Part shown: piece after piece, positions 42,505 to 54,162 of the stretch | Position numbering within the stretch: position 1 is the stretch's first letter | How the letters are laid out: the number at the start of each line of letters is the position of its first letter | DNA from: Blepharisma stoltei | Lineage: Eukaryota > Ciliophora > Heterotrichea > Heterotrichida > Blepharismidae | Direction of reading: 5' to 3' | Length of the DNA: 64,000 nt | Assembly (NCBI GenBank): GCA_914767885.1 | Contig: CAJZBQ010000052.1 | Coordinates: 218,501 to 282,500, forward strand | Program-made: the position numbers and the translations under genes | The notes under the pieces: model-generated | Told to the model about the DNA's origin: nothing | Database searches by the model: none | The model's input: only the letters and a program-made list of their open reading frames with translations

Positions 42505-44929
42505 ATGGAAGATCTGTTTTTACAGTTTTTACACAAAACTCTCTTCTCTGTAGAAAATGACCAAGCAAAAATCCAAGCTTTTGATTCCATAAAATAACAA
42601 TTAAATATGGTATCTCAGCGCTTCTCGATCGGCAACACCGACTCCTTCGAGCACATATCTAATTATATCCGGCAAGGTTTTACCAACCTTAAATGGACGG
42701 CAATGGTAGATAAACAATTCTGGTATATGGTTCAGAGCCTAGCCCTCAGTCTAAATTTGGGATTGGGTTTTTACCTCGGAGGAAAGGAGAGTTCAGGTTT
42801 TGGAAAGGGCAAGCCCAGCAAGGTCTACAGGAAGTACCTAGACCAAGGGGGCAATTACCTAGTGTAAAACTGGGAGTTACACCCCAGGATCTGGATTTTC
42901 CTTTTGCCGAGAGGCCACCAGAAATTCCATTTTTTGAAATTTTTGATAGGTCAACTTCGTAACTCAAGCAGCAAGCCGCAGAAGTCCATAGCCGCAAGGA
43001 GAGGAGTAGACGTCTAGGGAAATCTCACTTCAGAATATCAAGCCACCAGGAGCTGAAGAAGGAGAAAGGCAGTGTCAGGGCTAAACTTGGCCAGCGAACC
43101 ATTGCCCCAATTCAAACAAGGTGGATCCGAAGACGGCGCAAAGCAGGTGAACCCCAGTGTTGGATACTTGGTGACTGCGCAATCAAAACGGCAGACGCCT
43201 TCTAATTTCTAAGTTAAGTTAAGATTCCATAAAATCAGCTTATGAACTTCGAAATCAATACCTTGCAAGCCCTTCTTCAGCTCTTTTAGCTCAGCTTGAA
43301 AAATTTACCGATTTTGAATCCACTCATGAGCATGGTCCTCTATCCCACGAAGTGGAGCACTCAGACATCATTAAAATTATCCTTCAATACCTTCAAGACA
43401 CCCAGCTATCCAAATCCTTCAAAACTCTTGAAGAAGAATCCCATATATATTGGTCAGGAATAGACAGCATTGAAGATCTCCAATCAGAAATTAAAGAAGG
43501 AAGCTGAGACCACGTCTTAGAAAAGCTATCAAATTATAAGCTTGAACAAGAAATGCTGTTTTACCTGTATGAAACAATTTTCCTTGAATTAATACAAAAA
43601 CAAGAATGGGATAATGCTTTAGGGATCCTTAATTCCCAAGTTTTAAGGAAACTTAAAGATAAAGATCCAGAGAGGTTTATGAGGCTTGAAAAACTTGCAG
43701 GGAGTCGGCATGAAGTCAATGATATTTATGCAGGATCTTTTGGGATGGCTGAAAGAAAAATTTTTTTGGCTGGAAAAATAGAGGAATATCTTGAAGAAGT
43801 GCCAAAGCAAAGACTGTTGACTATTATTTCACAAGCTTTGAAATATATGAAAATACAAAAGCAGCTGCCAGCTGCAAATGAGTATGATTTGTTGAAAGGA
43901 AAAGCAAGGGAATCTAAAAAAAGTGAAGAGTTTGTATGCGATTATTTATGACTAAGACTCTAAAAATTTTTAAAAATTAATGAATTCAATCTATTTAAAA
44001 TAAATTATTTATGCTTTCAGTAAGAATAAATTGATATAAAATATTTTGATAGATACTTAGAAACTGAAGAAGACTCGAAAATTAACTGTTTTTCATATAC
44101 GCCAGACGGGAACTGCCTTATTACAGGCAGCAATGATGGATTTATTGAAGTATGAGACCCATACACAGGCAAATTAAAGACTTCTCTATTATACCAACAA
44201 GTAGAAGAATTCATGGTGCATGAAGAATCCATTTTAAGCTTGGCTTGTTTAAATGACTATATTGCAGCTGGCGACTCCTCAGGAGATATCAATATATGAA
44301 AAATAGCAACAGGTCAATGCTCCATTAAATTTCCCTCAATACACAAATCAGGCGTAATTTCTTTAGCATGAAGTGAAGACTCCAGCAAAGTTGTAGCTGG
44401 AAGCCCTCAAGGCGTCATTAAAATTCTAGGCTTAAAAGCCCAAACTTTGCTAGGCGAATATCACATGCACTCTTCATATGTGAATTGCTTACAAATAAAA
44501 GGGAATAAATTATTCTCTGCTGGAGGAGATGGGACAGTTGTGATATATGACTTGAAAAGATTTACATGAATTTCAACTTTAAATATCATACAAACTGGAA
44601 ATCACCAAATAATTTATATAAAAGTTATGAATTTTAATGAAATTTTTGTAGTTTGTGCACAGGGGAATGCTGGAATTTATAGTTATGAAGGAGAAGCTAT
44701 TAAATCTTTTGAGACAGGCTTAGAAGTTTTAAGTGGCGATGTCAGTTCTTTAGGAAAATTCGTATATATTGCAAATCAAGGGAAGGTAAACATATTTAAT
44801 TTGCAAGGTGAATTTTTACATAATTTAGATGTAAAAGGTTTAGCAATAGCAAAAATCTCAATTCAACCTAATAGGGATTCTCTATCAATTTTAGACGATT
44901 ATGGGAAAATTCAACTATGGACAGCTTAA
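42505..44929 (+). CDS. SMU1: SMU1-like WD40 splicing factor
   Basis: 561 residues after removing a retroposon (42596-43222 plus one target duplication) and one IES (43945-44043). N-terminal extension, then LisH/CTLH region (HSDIIKIILQYLQDTQLSKS, EIKEGSWDHVLEKLSNYKLE) and linker as in SMU1; WD40 blades with TGA-Trp: NDGFIEVWDPYTGKL, DSSGDINIWKIATGQC, VISLAWSEDS. Order and sequence fit SMU1 (spliceosomal B-complex factor with RED). The last blades are weaker. Length divisible by three only with both segments removed. Confidence 0.92.
42596..43222 (+). mobile_element. Retroposon-like repeat, family B, in SMU1 exon (627 bp)
   Basis: 13 bp duplication GATTCCATAAAAT on both sides; 3' tail TAAGTTAAGTTAAG. 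Shares TTGGTGACTGCGC and CAGAAGTCCATAGCC with 14317-14838. The duplicated target contains TA (CCATAAAAT), so a TA-to-TA cut restores AFDSIKSAYELR exactly. Confidence 0.88.
43945..44043 (+). other. IES in SMU1 gene (99 bp)
   Basis: Between the helical region and first WD40 blade. Joint EFVCDY|FDRYLETEED; in frame. Confidence 0.78.
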
Positions 44930-44948
44930 TTAATTAATACATAAAAAA

Positions 44949-45744
44949 ATGGACAGACGGTTGTCATTTTCTAAATCCCACTCACTCTCCCATTTAAATT
45001 GGAACGAATATTGATAAAATTTCAATTTTAGGGTAAATTAGTTGCCTTTAAATTGGAGTAAATTTTGTTTTTTCATTGAAAATTTTATATGTAAAAATAA
45101 TATTTTATACAACTAATTTAATGGGAGGAATGCAAATAGAATGCTATATTAGCAGTCGTTAGCATACTCAATCAATTAATCTTTTGAATTAATTCTTCAT
45201 TAAAAATTTAAAAATAGCTGGTTTCAAATTATATTTTTTATTATGAAAATTTTATATCAATTTTCTTTTCAAAAAAAAATAACCCTTTAATTGGAACGGT
45301 TTTTTTGCTCAAATAAAAAAGGCGGGGGGTTAGTAGCGGTCTTAATTCCACGAAGAATGTCAGACAGTGTCGTTTTTTCAGACGATGCAGCAATTCAATC
45401 ACGGAAATTTCAAATACAAAAAGTAAAAAAATCCAAATACAATATGACAGATCGACATGACTTAGCAGAAGACGAAATTAAGTTAATTTTTTCTATTTTG
45501 GATCCAATTAAGAATGGCCATTTAACCCCAGACGATTTATAGGGCTTTCCCTTGAATAGCCCTATAACGGGATGAAGCCAGCCCGTTATCGGGCTATTTA
45601 AGGGAAAGCCCTATATTAATTACATTAAAGCAATCTGACGAATCAATCGCAAATTCTGACATAAAAACATTTTTTGACATTGTGGATGAAGACTTGGATT
45701 CTATTATTACATATGAAGAATTTTATACCTTGATGAATTCTTAA
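44949..45744 (+). CDS. Small EF-hand protein
   Basis: 126 residues after two IESs (44997-45335, 45540-45615). EF-hand-like helices and loops: EDEIKLIFSILDPIKNGHLTPDD|LLITLKQSDES and IKTFFDIVDEDLDSIITYEE. The second loop (D-D-D-S-I-E spacing) looks calcium-competent; the first lacks standard ligands. Resembles centrin/calmodulin half-molecules. The N-terminal joint is uncertain: translation might start at the later ATG 45358. Confidence 0.7.
44997..45335 (+). other. IES near start of EF-hand gene (339 bp)
   Basis: Contains TTTAAATTGGAACG near its left and CTTTAATTGGAACGG near its right end as direct rather than inverted motifs, and a GGCGGGGGGT run at the edge. Likely another short non-autonomous element family. 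Confidence 0.6.
45540..45615. other. Palindromic IES in EF-hand gene (76 bp)
   Basis: TATAGGGCTTTCCCTTGAAT and TATAGGGCTTTCCCTTAAAT (reverse complement), with an inner CCCTATAACGGG/CCCGTTATC stem and a 10 nt loop. Excision joins TPDDL to LITLKQSDES. Confidence 0.92.
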
Positions 45745-45747
45745 TTA

Positions 45748-48019
45748 TTACCTTGTTTTGTTAATCCTCTCACTAGTTTCTATCATTTTTCCTAGTAAAG
45801 TGTCCCACACTACTTTAATTTTTCCTGCATGGCTTGATTGAGTTCTGGCGAAATCCCCAAAATGCTCACAGGCAGTCTGTTTAGTTTGGTTAATAACCCT
45901 CTCACATTCGCTTACACTAAGAGTGTTATGGTAGCCAAACAAGTCTCTAATTCTGTCTGCCCCTTTGTTTTTATTTTCAATTTTACGATGACCGGAAAAA
46001 GAGGGGAAGGCGAGTTAGACATCTAAACGGGAGTCTCTCCAGTTAAAAGGTACCCTTCAATGGGCAGATCTGGCGGACGACGAGGCAGTGTTGGCGTAAA
46101 CTTAGGCGACGATCCAAGTTGGAAATGGAGGCGGTCAGCAAAGACGGTATGACACGTCCCTTGACCTTCACCTCTACCGAGAAACCGGGGGTTTCGGCCC
46201 GGGCTTGGTGAACGCTCTGCCACCATACGGGAAACCGTAGAATGCTTCCTCGGACGAAGCAGGGACTTAAAATACCCAGCGTAATCTTAATCTTAATTTT
46301 CAATTTTACGATAAAAGTCACATTAAATTTTCTCTTTCTCTTAATAAGTCTTTTAGTGCACAGGATTCCATATGCCCATATCTGAAAAAATTATAGCAAT
46401 AGTCAGAAATAAGCAGCCCTTGTTCTTTTTCATAGTTAGACCATTGGGTAAAAACTTCATTTAAACTATCATAAACATACTGTTGGTCTGTATTAAAATT
46501 TAATATAGATTGTACATCTGCTAATTCTTTAAGTAAATCAGCGGATTCTGCCAGTGATGTCGAAATTTTTAAAAAATCATCAACCACTGACTCAAAATGC
46601 CTTTTTAATTTTTTCTTAATTGCTTCTGAATATGATAAATGATCATTAATTTTTGCGACTATCGGAGTATGATCAATAGTGTTGCAATGCAAATAACCAT
46701 CAAAACTCGGATATGTTTTCAGTCCCTCTAACTTTTTTACCTTTTTATTTTGTGATTTTATCGATTTCCACTCACTTAAATTGGATTCTTTTAGAAATTG
46801 TACTAGAAATGTGCATCTTTTTAGCATTGGGTTAGCTAATATGGAGTTCATGTATCTCTGCAAAAATTTTTGCCGCTTAATAGCATTCATTTCAAGAGTT
46901 TTTCCTGTAGCTTTTTTCTGAGGAAGTGGCGGAATATAATATCCAGGATAGCTATTTGCAAGGACTTCCCTTAACAAGGCGAATTCACTATACCTTCTTT
47001 TGACCTCCCAGCCAAGTGGGCCTGTTACTACTTTATAAACCAAATAATTAGAACTAAAAATTCCGGCTTCAATTATTTCAAAGCTAGAAATTTTGATAGA
47101 GGGATTTGCTGCTCTTGAAAGTTCTGTTTCTTTAGCTATTTGTGCAGGTATATCATAGGTTTCTCCACCTATGCTAGCATCTGAAGCATCAGAGTCTGTT
47201 TGAGTTATTGGGGTGTCATTTCTTTTATACCCATAATCTTCATCATATTTAGGTGAAATGGCTGGCTCATTGGTTTTTTTCTCTGTTTTTGGGTTTGTGA
47301 TTTTTAAAGGTCCTTCAATTTCATTTTTAGGTTTTGGTTGATAAGCATCATACTTCTTTTCCTCCTCTTTTGGAGGATTTTGTGGTTGTTGAGAAGACTG
47401 AGTTACATTCCTTATAGCATTTACTATAGGGGTTTCAGCATAATACTTTGGTTTATTTTTATCCTCGTAGACAATGTCATTAAAAGAAGAGTCTAAAAGT
47501 TTCTTTTTCATTGTTTCAATAGTGCGTGAAGCCTCACGTCCATTATCTTTGACTGCTTGGGGTAAGGGTGTAGGCTCTATTATTTTAGGCTTTTCTTTAT
47601 TCTTATCAGTATGATTTTGCATATTTAATAATAAATTCTCTGAAATCTACAATTAATTTAAATAGTATAGGTTTTTTCTCATTTTTATTACTTTGCTGCT
47701 GATTTTCTTCTAAAGGCTGTGGCTTTTTCTTAATTGGGATTTCATATAGTCGTTTTTCTTTTTCTTTTTCAATCCTCATTTGCTCGTCTACTTCTTCCAA
47801 TGTCTGCCCAGCCCTGTATTTATTTTTAAACTCCCTTACAAGGTCTGAAAGTTCATCAAAAGTTCATGCATCTATATCAGCTGCTTTAGCATTTTCAATA
47901 AATTTTGTAAATAAGTGTGGATCATAATTCATATCAACGATTTCTTCTTTTAAGAAGTTACGTTTGGCATTACGTTCAGCTGCTTCTAAATAGTCTTCTT
48001 CATCGCTTGATGAGTCCAT
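45748..48019 (-). CDS. PX-BAR sorting nexin (Vps5/SNX-like) with extra N-terminal module
   Basis: About 636 residues. N-terminal module FLKEEIVDMNYDPHLFTKFI...DAWTFDELSDLVREFKNKYR shared with the gene at 51131-53834; Pro/Lys-rich linker; PX domain about residues 250-360 (IKISSFEIIEAG, EVKRRYSEFALLREV, IPPLPQKK); BAR-type helices to the end. IES 47628-47667. A repeat (45991-46295) splits the last helix; after removing it the frame still needs one extra base near 46316 (LRERENLM to FYRKIENKNKGADRIRDL). So the 3' end is frameshifted here, by mutation or sequencing error. Likely endosomal membrane remodelling. Confidence 0.83.
45991..46295 (+). mobile_element. Retroposon-like insertion in sorting-nexin 3' exon (305 bp)
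   Basis: Flanked by a perfect 17 bp duplication ATTTTCAATTTTACGAT at 45974 and 46296. 3' tail TAATCTTAATCTTA. GC-richer interior (GGCAGATCTGGCGGACGACG). Confidence 0.9.
47628..47667 (-). other. Very short IES (about 40 bp)
   Basis: TA-bounded; joins NEKKPI to NMQNHTDKNKEK in frame. Among the shortest in the window. Confidence 0.65.
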
Positions 48020-48131
48020 GATGACGTAAAATAAATATTAATGAAATGTTCGCCAAGAAACAGAAAGTTTCAAAACATTACTTTGAGGAAAAATAATGAA
48101 AGATTTCATCTATTTACTTATATTTTATATT

Positions 48132-48344
48132 GGCTCCATGTCAAATGACCGTGGATTTTTGACAGTGTACATTTATCGAAATCCATTTGGTCGAAAATTT
48201 TTGATAGTGCGGACATTTGGCTGAAAATTAACGGGTTTTTTCGGTCAAATGTCTCACTATCAAAAATTTTCGATCAATTTTCGGCCAAAAATGTTTAGGT
48301 GAAATGGACACTATCAAAAAGGTAAAGTCATTTGGCCTGCACCC
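48132..48344. mobile_element. MITE with 9-10 bp target duplication (213 bp), copy 1
   Basis: Ends GGCTCCATGTCAAATGAC and, in reverse, GGGTGCAGGCCAAATGAC. Flanked by ATTTTATATT twice. Imperfectly palindromic throughout (TTTTTGACAGTGTACATTT / GAAATGGACACTATCAAAAA). Homologous to 52760-52961. Confidence 0.85.
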
Positions 48345-48396
48345 ATTTTATATTATGTGCTAATATTATTGGTACTAAGATGCAATTTTAATACTA

Positions 48397-48779
48397 ACTC
48401 CCCCCCCTCCGTGAGTGAATAAAACCATTAGAAAAATCCCTATTTTTCGCCCAAAAGCCCACCTCCGTGAGTGAACAAAAATTTTTTTAATAGAAAATTT
48501 TTTTATGAAAAAAAAAATTGATATATAATTGATAATTAGTATAATGAAATCTAAAGGTAATTCTGTTTAATTTTAAACGAATTGCTTCTAAAACTTAAAT
48601 TTTATAAATTAAATTTAATATTTGCTATCCAATTTCTGCGAATAAGGATTTTTTTAAATTTCGAAAAACAAAAATTTTTTTATAAAATTTATATATAAAT
48701 TTTTTTAAAAAAAAAAAAAAATAAACCCCCCTCCGTGAGTGAACAAAATTTTTTTGTTCACTCACTGAGGGGGGGAGTA
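48397..48779 (-). mobile_element. GGAGGGG-end MITE, intergenic (383 bp)
   Basis: Full family structure at TA sites: ACTCCCCCCCTCCGTGAGTG, sub-terminal copy, core, and the right-hand hairpin. Lies between the start of the sorting nexin and the end of the SPOC gene. Confidence 0.93.
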
Positions 48780-48876
48780 AATAATTAAATAGGTATTTTT
48801 AGAAAAATTATTTGCAGCATCATATAAATGGAATATATTTTAAATATTATTATAATACACAATATGAAGAATTTTT

Positions 48877-51003
48877 TTATTTTTGCTGTTTTAGTGCAAG
48901 TCTTGGATCACTTGGTGACGGTCCAGAAGGTTTGTTATTAAAGTGCTTGATGACATCATGATTTTTAAGCAAATCCAAAAGCTCTTGTATCTTACTAGAA
49001 TCTTTAGGCTTTTCAGCTTTTTTTGTCGGATCTACAAACACTCCTAACAGCTGCCCATCTTCAAGCTTAGGATATATTTTTTTAATTTCCTCAATAGGCG
49101 GACATATATAAAGCACTGAATTTTTCATTTGAATATATCCAGCCCTTTGTTTTTGAGAAAAATAATTAACATATTCTTTAAATACCTCTTGTTGCGTTTC
49201 ATTAGACGCTTCAAAGGTAACAAGTGCTAATTGATAAAATTTAAAAATTTCTTGAAAAGCTATGCTATATTCCTTAACTGGATTATTATTTTAAATAATT
49301 AATAATTTTTCATTATTTAGTAATTATGATATACTCTATGTGAAATATTAATATGGTAAAGAGTAGATGGAAAACACTCAGATTTTCCTTTAACTAAAGT
49401 AGCATCAATTCCTACCCTATAATTTTTACTTCTAGTCATAAAGCCAGACCAAATCACAGAGCCAAGATGTGGATCATCTGGCTCAGGAACTTGCTCTTTA
49501 CTTGATACTTTAGCTGCTGGACTTCCAGATGAGCTAGGTGCTGGGCTTGTATTAGGATATGGCTGCATATTAAGATTAGGATATTGTGTTGTCATATTAG
49601 GAAACATTTGTGGCTGCCCACCCATAGAAAACATAGTTTGAAATCTTAATAAGTTTTGTAAAGCTGCTGGCTGTTCCATTAGTTTTTTAGCTATATCTGA
49701 TATTTCTTCCTTTCCAGACTTGTCTTGATATCGTACTCCATTTTTGGTTCCATTTTTAGATACGATGTTATTTGTATTTTTAAAAGAAATTTCGACTCCA
49801 GAGTCGCCTATACCTTTTAAAATAAATTATTTCATATGCTTAAAATAGGCCATTATTAATAAAATTGGCAAAGTATTTTATATATAGAAAGTATAATTCT
49901 CGTCTACGGGAGCCATCAAAATCTTCAATATATAAATGTTTTCTTGCTTCTGATGCTTGATCACCTCTTTCAAAATCAACAAAAGCATAGGGACGAGAAT
50001 TTGATGTAGCCTGGCGTATAGAAATTCGTTTTACTCTTCCATATCGGGAAAATACTTCCCTCAGCACATGCTCAGGCGGAACTGTAGCGCCTGGTGGATA
50101 CCCTAAAAATAAGTTTTTGAAATGCTCGTCATCAATGGGGTTAAAATTCGGGTTTTCAGGTATCAAAGAGTCTCCCACTATATCAATTCGGCGTGTAGGG
50201 TCGGCAAAAGCTACCTTTACAGGCCGGCCATCTACCAATGTCCCATCTGCTCTTTCATAAGCTCTTGTTGCAGCTACCACTTTGCGGTACTTAATAAATG
50301 CAAAGCCTTTGGACGAAAACATTTCTATGCCTTCTATATCCCCATATGCTTTAAAAGCATCATACAATAGCTGCTTATCAGTCGCAGGCGAAATGTTCCC
50401 AATCCATACTTCTCTGACTAAGAAAAATCCTTTAAAATGTTCAGGGACGCCCGAAATATTAAAAGCCGAAGGCTGATGCTCACTGAGTAGCCTTTCTAGC
50501 ATCCCTCGGTCCATAGGCTGCCCTGGCTTAGGGTTAGCATTATTAAGCAGCATAATATTTGTAGCTTGTGCGTTGTGTTGAAAAGATTGGTCACCTGGCA
50601 TAATGTCAGAGACTCTTGGGGTTTGAGGGATCATTTGAGGAATACTTGTGTAGGAATAGTAATCTTTAGGGATTGATTGAGGGATTTGAGGGAGAATTGG
50701 GGCTGGTGGTTTTTGGAGGGCTTCTTTGCTGTAGTTTATGCTTCAACCTTTGGCGTTTAATTCTTTCATAGCCCTTTCAGCAACTTCTGGAGAAGGCATT
50801 ACTATGAAACCATAGACACATTCTCGAAGGGGCTGGCCATTATTGCCTTTTCGGATAATTTTGATATCCTTGATTTCGCCGTAGGCTTCGAAGACTTGTT
50901 GTAGGGCTTCTTCAGTGTATTGGACTGGGAGGTTTTTTACATGAAGTTTCATACCTTGGACTGGAGAACGACTTCTAGAACGTTGACGAGGTCTTTGAGA
51001 CAT
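48877..51003 (-). CDS. RRM-SPOC RNA-binding protein (SPEN/FPA-like)
   Basis: 659 residues after two IESs (49263-49333, 49811-49886). SR-like start MSQRPRQRSRSRSP; RRM1 (KLHVKNLPVQYTEEALQQVF); RRM2 (EVWIGNISPATDKQLLYDAF, GFAFIKYR); RRM3 (EHVLREVFSRYGRVKRISIR, YAFVDFERG); Met/Pro/Gln linker; SPOC domain (VIWSGFMTRSKNYRVGIDAT, HINISHRV|AFQEIFKFY, QKQRAGYIQM, LYICPP). In SPEN/FPA-type proteins RRMs bind RNA and SPOC binds phosphorylated partners such as Pol II CTD. One TGA-Trp. CPSF1, SMU1 and PHAX in the same window also serve RNA processing, probably by chance. Confidence 0.9.
49263..49333 (-). other. IES in SPOC domain (71 bp)
   Basis: Joint NISHRV|AFQEIFKFYQLALVTF restores the SPOC core strand. 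Confidence 0.85.
49811..49886 (-). other. IES after RRM3 (76 bp)
   Basis: Joint ELYFL|GDSGVEISFKNT; an alternative left TA four bases further gives ELYFLYIGDS. In frame with the downstream half. Confidence 0.75.
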
Positions 51004-51130
51004 TAATTTAATAATTATAACTTTATGCCACAAAAAATTTGAAAATTAGCTAATATAAACTATTTGATGCCATTTTATGTAATTATTAATTTTTCTGGAG
51101 TAAGAAAAAATGTATGAAATTACTATGTTA

Positions 51131-53834
51131 TTATAAATCTTTCTGACGAGATACGAAGGGCTTGCTTTCTTTAATGTTAAACCCTCTTAGCTTCAAATGT
51201 TCTTGCAGCTCCTGGCTTGGCAAAGTTTCGCCAAATTCACTATTAGTTGTTGACTGTTTTTGGCTATACTGTGAAATTGACATCATAGATGATGAAAGTG
51301 GGCTTATTCCTTTAAATGGCCTATACAATTGTTTAAAGCTGTCAGTCGCTCTCGCTTTATTAGCCTTCTCTAAAATAGTGCTAACAAGGATGCTCTCAGT
51401 TTCTCCAGGAACAAAATCTCCCAAATCCCCAGAAACTGAGCATTCAGAGTTTCTATCTACAGATTGTATTCCTACTTCTGTAGTGACTGCTCTTTTATTC
51501 AGATTTTCAAGTCTCGTTATTCTTTCATTCAATAATTCACGATCAATTAACTTTCTCTTATTAGAAATTGGTAAATCTCTGATAGGCTCATGCTCATTTT
51601 CTACGTTGAGAATTTTTTCTTCTTCAATATTTTTATTTTTAACTGTTTGTGGAAAACTTTCAGGCTGGTAAGATTTTAATTTTGGGGTTGAAGAAGAAAC
51701 TCGCTTGTTTTTTGTTTTATAGAAAAATCTAGGGACTGTAGGCTTTGAAAGCTGGTCTTTTTCAAGCTGAGATATAGTTAATGGAGAATTTTTTTCTTGG
51801 ATTGTTTGCTTTTTAGTAGCATTTTCAGATTGAAATATTATCTTAACATCCGCTTTTTCAGAGAAAGCTTTGCTTTCTTCCGGGTGAGAGTTTTGATATT
51901 CTTTTATATTTGAAATAGAAAAATCTCTTACACTCGCAAGCTCTTTAGCTAGCTTTTCATCAAGTGCTTGCATCTTTTTTTCCAATGTGCTAATAGAATA
52001 TAGCGTTGCTTCTTTAGCAGGATCATTTTCATGCTCTCTTCTAATTTTTTCTTCTAAACTCTTCAACTTTTCAGATAAATCGCTTTTAATTGTTTCCGTG
52101 ATGACTCTAATTTTTTTAACTTCTTCATCTTTTTGTTCAAGATTTTCAATTTTCTGGCTAATTTCATTATAAAATTTCTCATGGTCTGCTTTTAACTTTG
52201 AAATTTTAATTGATGACTTTAAATGAGTGTCCATTTGATTTCGAAGCTTCATAATTTCTTCATTTGCATGGTAAATATCACTAGTTAAATTTTCAATATT
52301 TGCTGTGATTGAGGACTGAGACTCTCTTATATCAGAAATTTCATTACGACTCATTGAATTATTTTTCAAATTTTTCAGCTTATTTTTTATACCAATTTCA
52401 AGCTTGTCTATTTTTGATTCAAGATCTTTTGAGTTTTCACGGAAAGAACTGCTTTCAGATGCCAGCTCTTCAAGCAGTTTTGATCTGTATTTATCTTTAT
52501 TCTCTAATGCATTAACTTTTTCAGGCAGCTCTTTTATCATTTCTACACTATTCAGGACAATTTCGTTACTTTTTTTAATATCTTTTATTTCATTTGTTAA
52601 AGCTTGTACTTCTTCAGCTAAAATTTTGTTTTTTTCGATATAATCGCTTGAATTTTTATCAATTTTGAATTCTATATCACTAATTCTACTAGATAGCTTT
52701 TCCAGTTTTTCTTCAAATTTTTCAAGTGTTGAGGTAAAGCTTTGGAAGTAGCGCAAAATGGGTGCAAGTCTAATGACATTTCCTTTTTGATAGTGCCCAT
52801 TTTAGGCCGAAAATTGGTTGAAACTTTTTGATAGCGAGACATTTGACCGAAAAAAACCATTAATTTTTCAACCAAATGTCACACTATTTAAAAATATTCG
52901 ACCAAATGTATTTCGATGAAATGTACACTGTCAAAAATCCACTGTCATTTGACATGGAGCCGCGCAAAATACCTTCATCGTCTTTTCGTATATTTCCTTT
53001 ATCTTCATGATTTACTGTAGTTAAATCTTGAGTATTTTTTTCATTATTTAGCTCAAGAGTAGGGTTTTTCAAAGAGGTATTAAATGCTGGCATTGAAGAT
53101 GATGATTTACCAATACTTTCTTCTTCAGGAGATTGAGAAGGAGTTTCATTTTTTCCATAAATTTCTGCTAAAATGTCTTCTTCGCTAGATGATAATGTAC
53201 TGAACTTGTAGCCTGCTTCAGTTCTTGAAAATTGAGGAGTCACTGACTCTTGAATTGGATCATCAACGTGCAAAAATAGTCCAGAATGCTCAGAATTTAT
53301 CTGGTCAAATATTTTTGTTTGTGTAGCTTGTTTATTGTCAGGCATTATAGGGAGCTTTATTGAATACTTTTCTGAAGAATTATCAATTGGCTCATCAATA
53401 AAATATTTTATTTCATACTCTTCACCGCTTACGCTATATTTTGGGGAAGACTCAAACCCATTTTCTTCAAATTTGATCTTCTTTTCTGGCTTAGGAGGGA
53501 TATCTCTATTCTTTTTGTCAGATTCTCGATTCCTTTCATAGTTTTTCTTTTGGCTGACTATTTCGTAGAGCTCTTTCTCTATTTCCTTTTCAACCTTTTC
53601 TTTTTCAACTACTTCTTCCAAAGTTTGTCCAGGCTTATATTTATTTTTAAAGGCTCAGATGCAATCTGACAGCTCATCAAATGATCATTCATCAACATTT
53701 GTGCGCCTTAGATCTTCAACGAACTTAGTAAATAGTCTAACATCGTAATTCATTTCAATCAGCTCTTCTTTTAGAAAGCTAAGCTTAACGTTTTGGTCTG
53801 ATAATTGCTTATCTTCAATGTTCGAAGAATTCAT
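51131..53834 (-). CDS. Coiled-coil protein sharing the sorting-nexin N-terminal module
   Basis: 830 residues if the MITE at 52760-52961 and one 9 bp duplication are removed (joint KDDEGIL|RYFQSFTSTLEKF). N-terminal module FLKEELIEMNYDVRLFTKFV...DEWSFDELSDCIWAFKNKYK is about half identical to that of 45748-48019; then an acidic Ser-rich region and about 250 residues of strong coiled coil (FEEKLEKLSSRISDIEFKI, ADHEKFYNEISQKIENLEQK). Two TGA-Trp in the module. No PX or BAR domain. Function unknown; the shared module suggests a common partner. Confidence 0.75.
52760..52961. mobile_element. MITE with 9 bp target duplication, inside an exon (202 bp), copy 2
   Basis: Reverse-oriented relative of 48132-48344: ends GGGTGCAAGTCTAATGAC and, in reverse, GGCTCCATGTCAAATGAC. 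Flanked by GCGCAAAAT twice. The duplication contains no TA, and insert plus duplication is 211 bp, so it shifts the frame unless precisely removed. Long duplication and GG-start ends resemble Mutator-like elements (inference). Confidence 0.87.
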
Positions 53835-54162
53835 ATTAAATAATTTTTCTTAGTAAAATCTAATGCATATTACAGATTCATTGCTTCAGAGAGTTATTAT
53901 ATATACAGTATTAACAGAATCATGATAAATTTAATCTTCTTCTATTTCTTATACTATTTATTAAATTAATAAGCCATTCTGTAGTAACTACTTTTTGAAT
54001 TAAATTCAAATGCATGTTTAAGATTTTCTAATAATATCACTTAATTTCATTTAAATTTAAATCTTTTATCTTGTCTTTCTATATAATTAGAAAATTTATA
54101 TTCTAAAACCTCAAAAAATGCTTAGAAATCAATAAAAAACTGTTTCAACTATTATAATAATA
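53835..54162. other. Divergent intergenic region
   Basis: 328 bp of AT-rich DNA between two divergent genes; must hold both promoters. No motif or repeat recognised. Confidence 0.5.

Noticed and set aside
42607-42867. 86-codon ORF starting MVSQRFSIGN
   Set aside because: It lies inside the family B retroposon that interrupts SMU1 and has no domain features.
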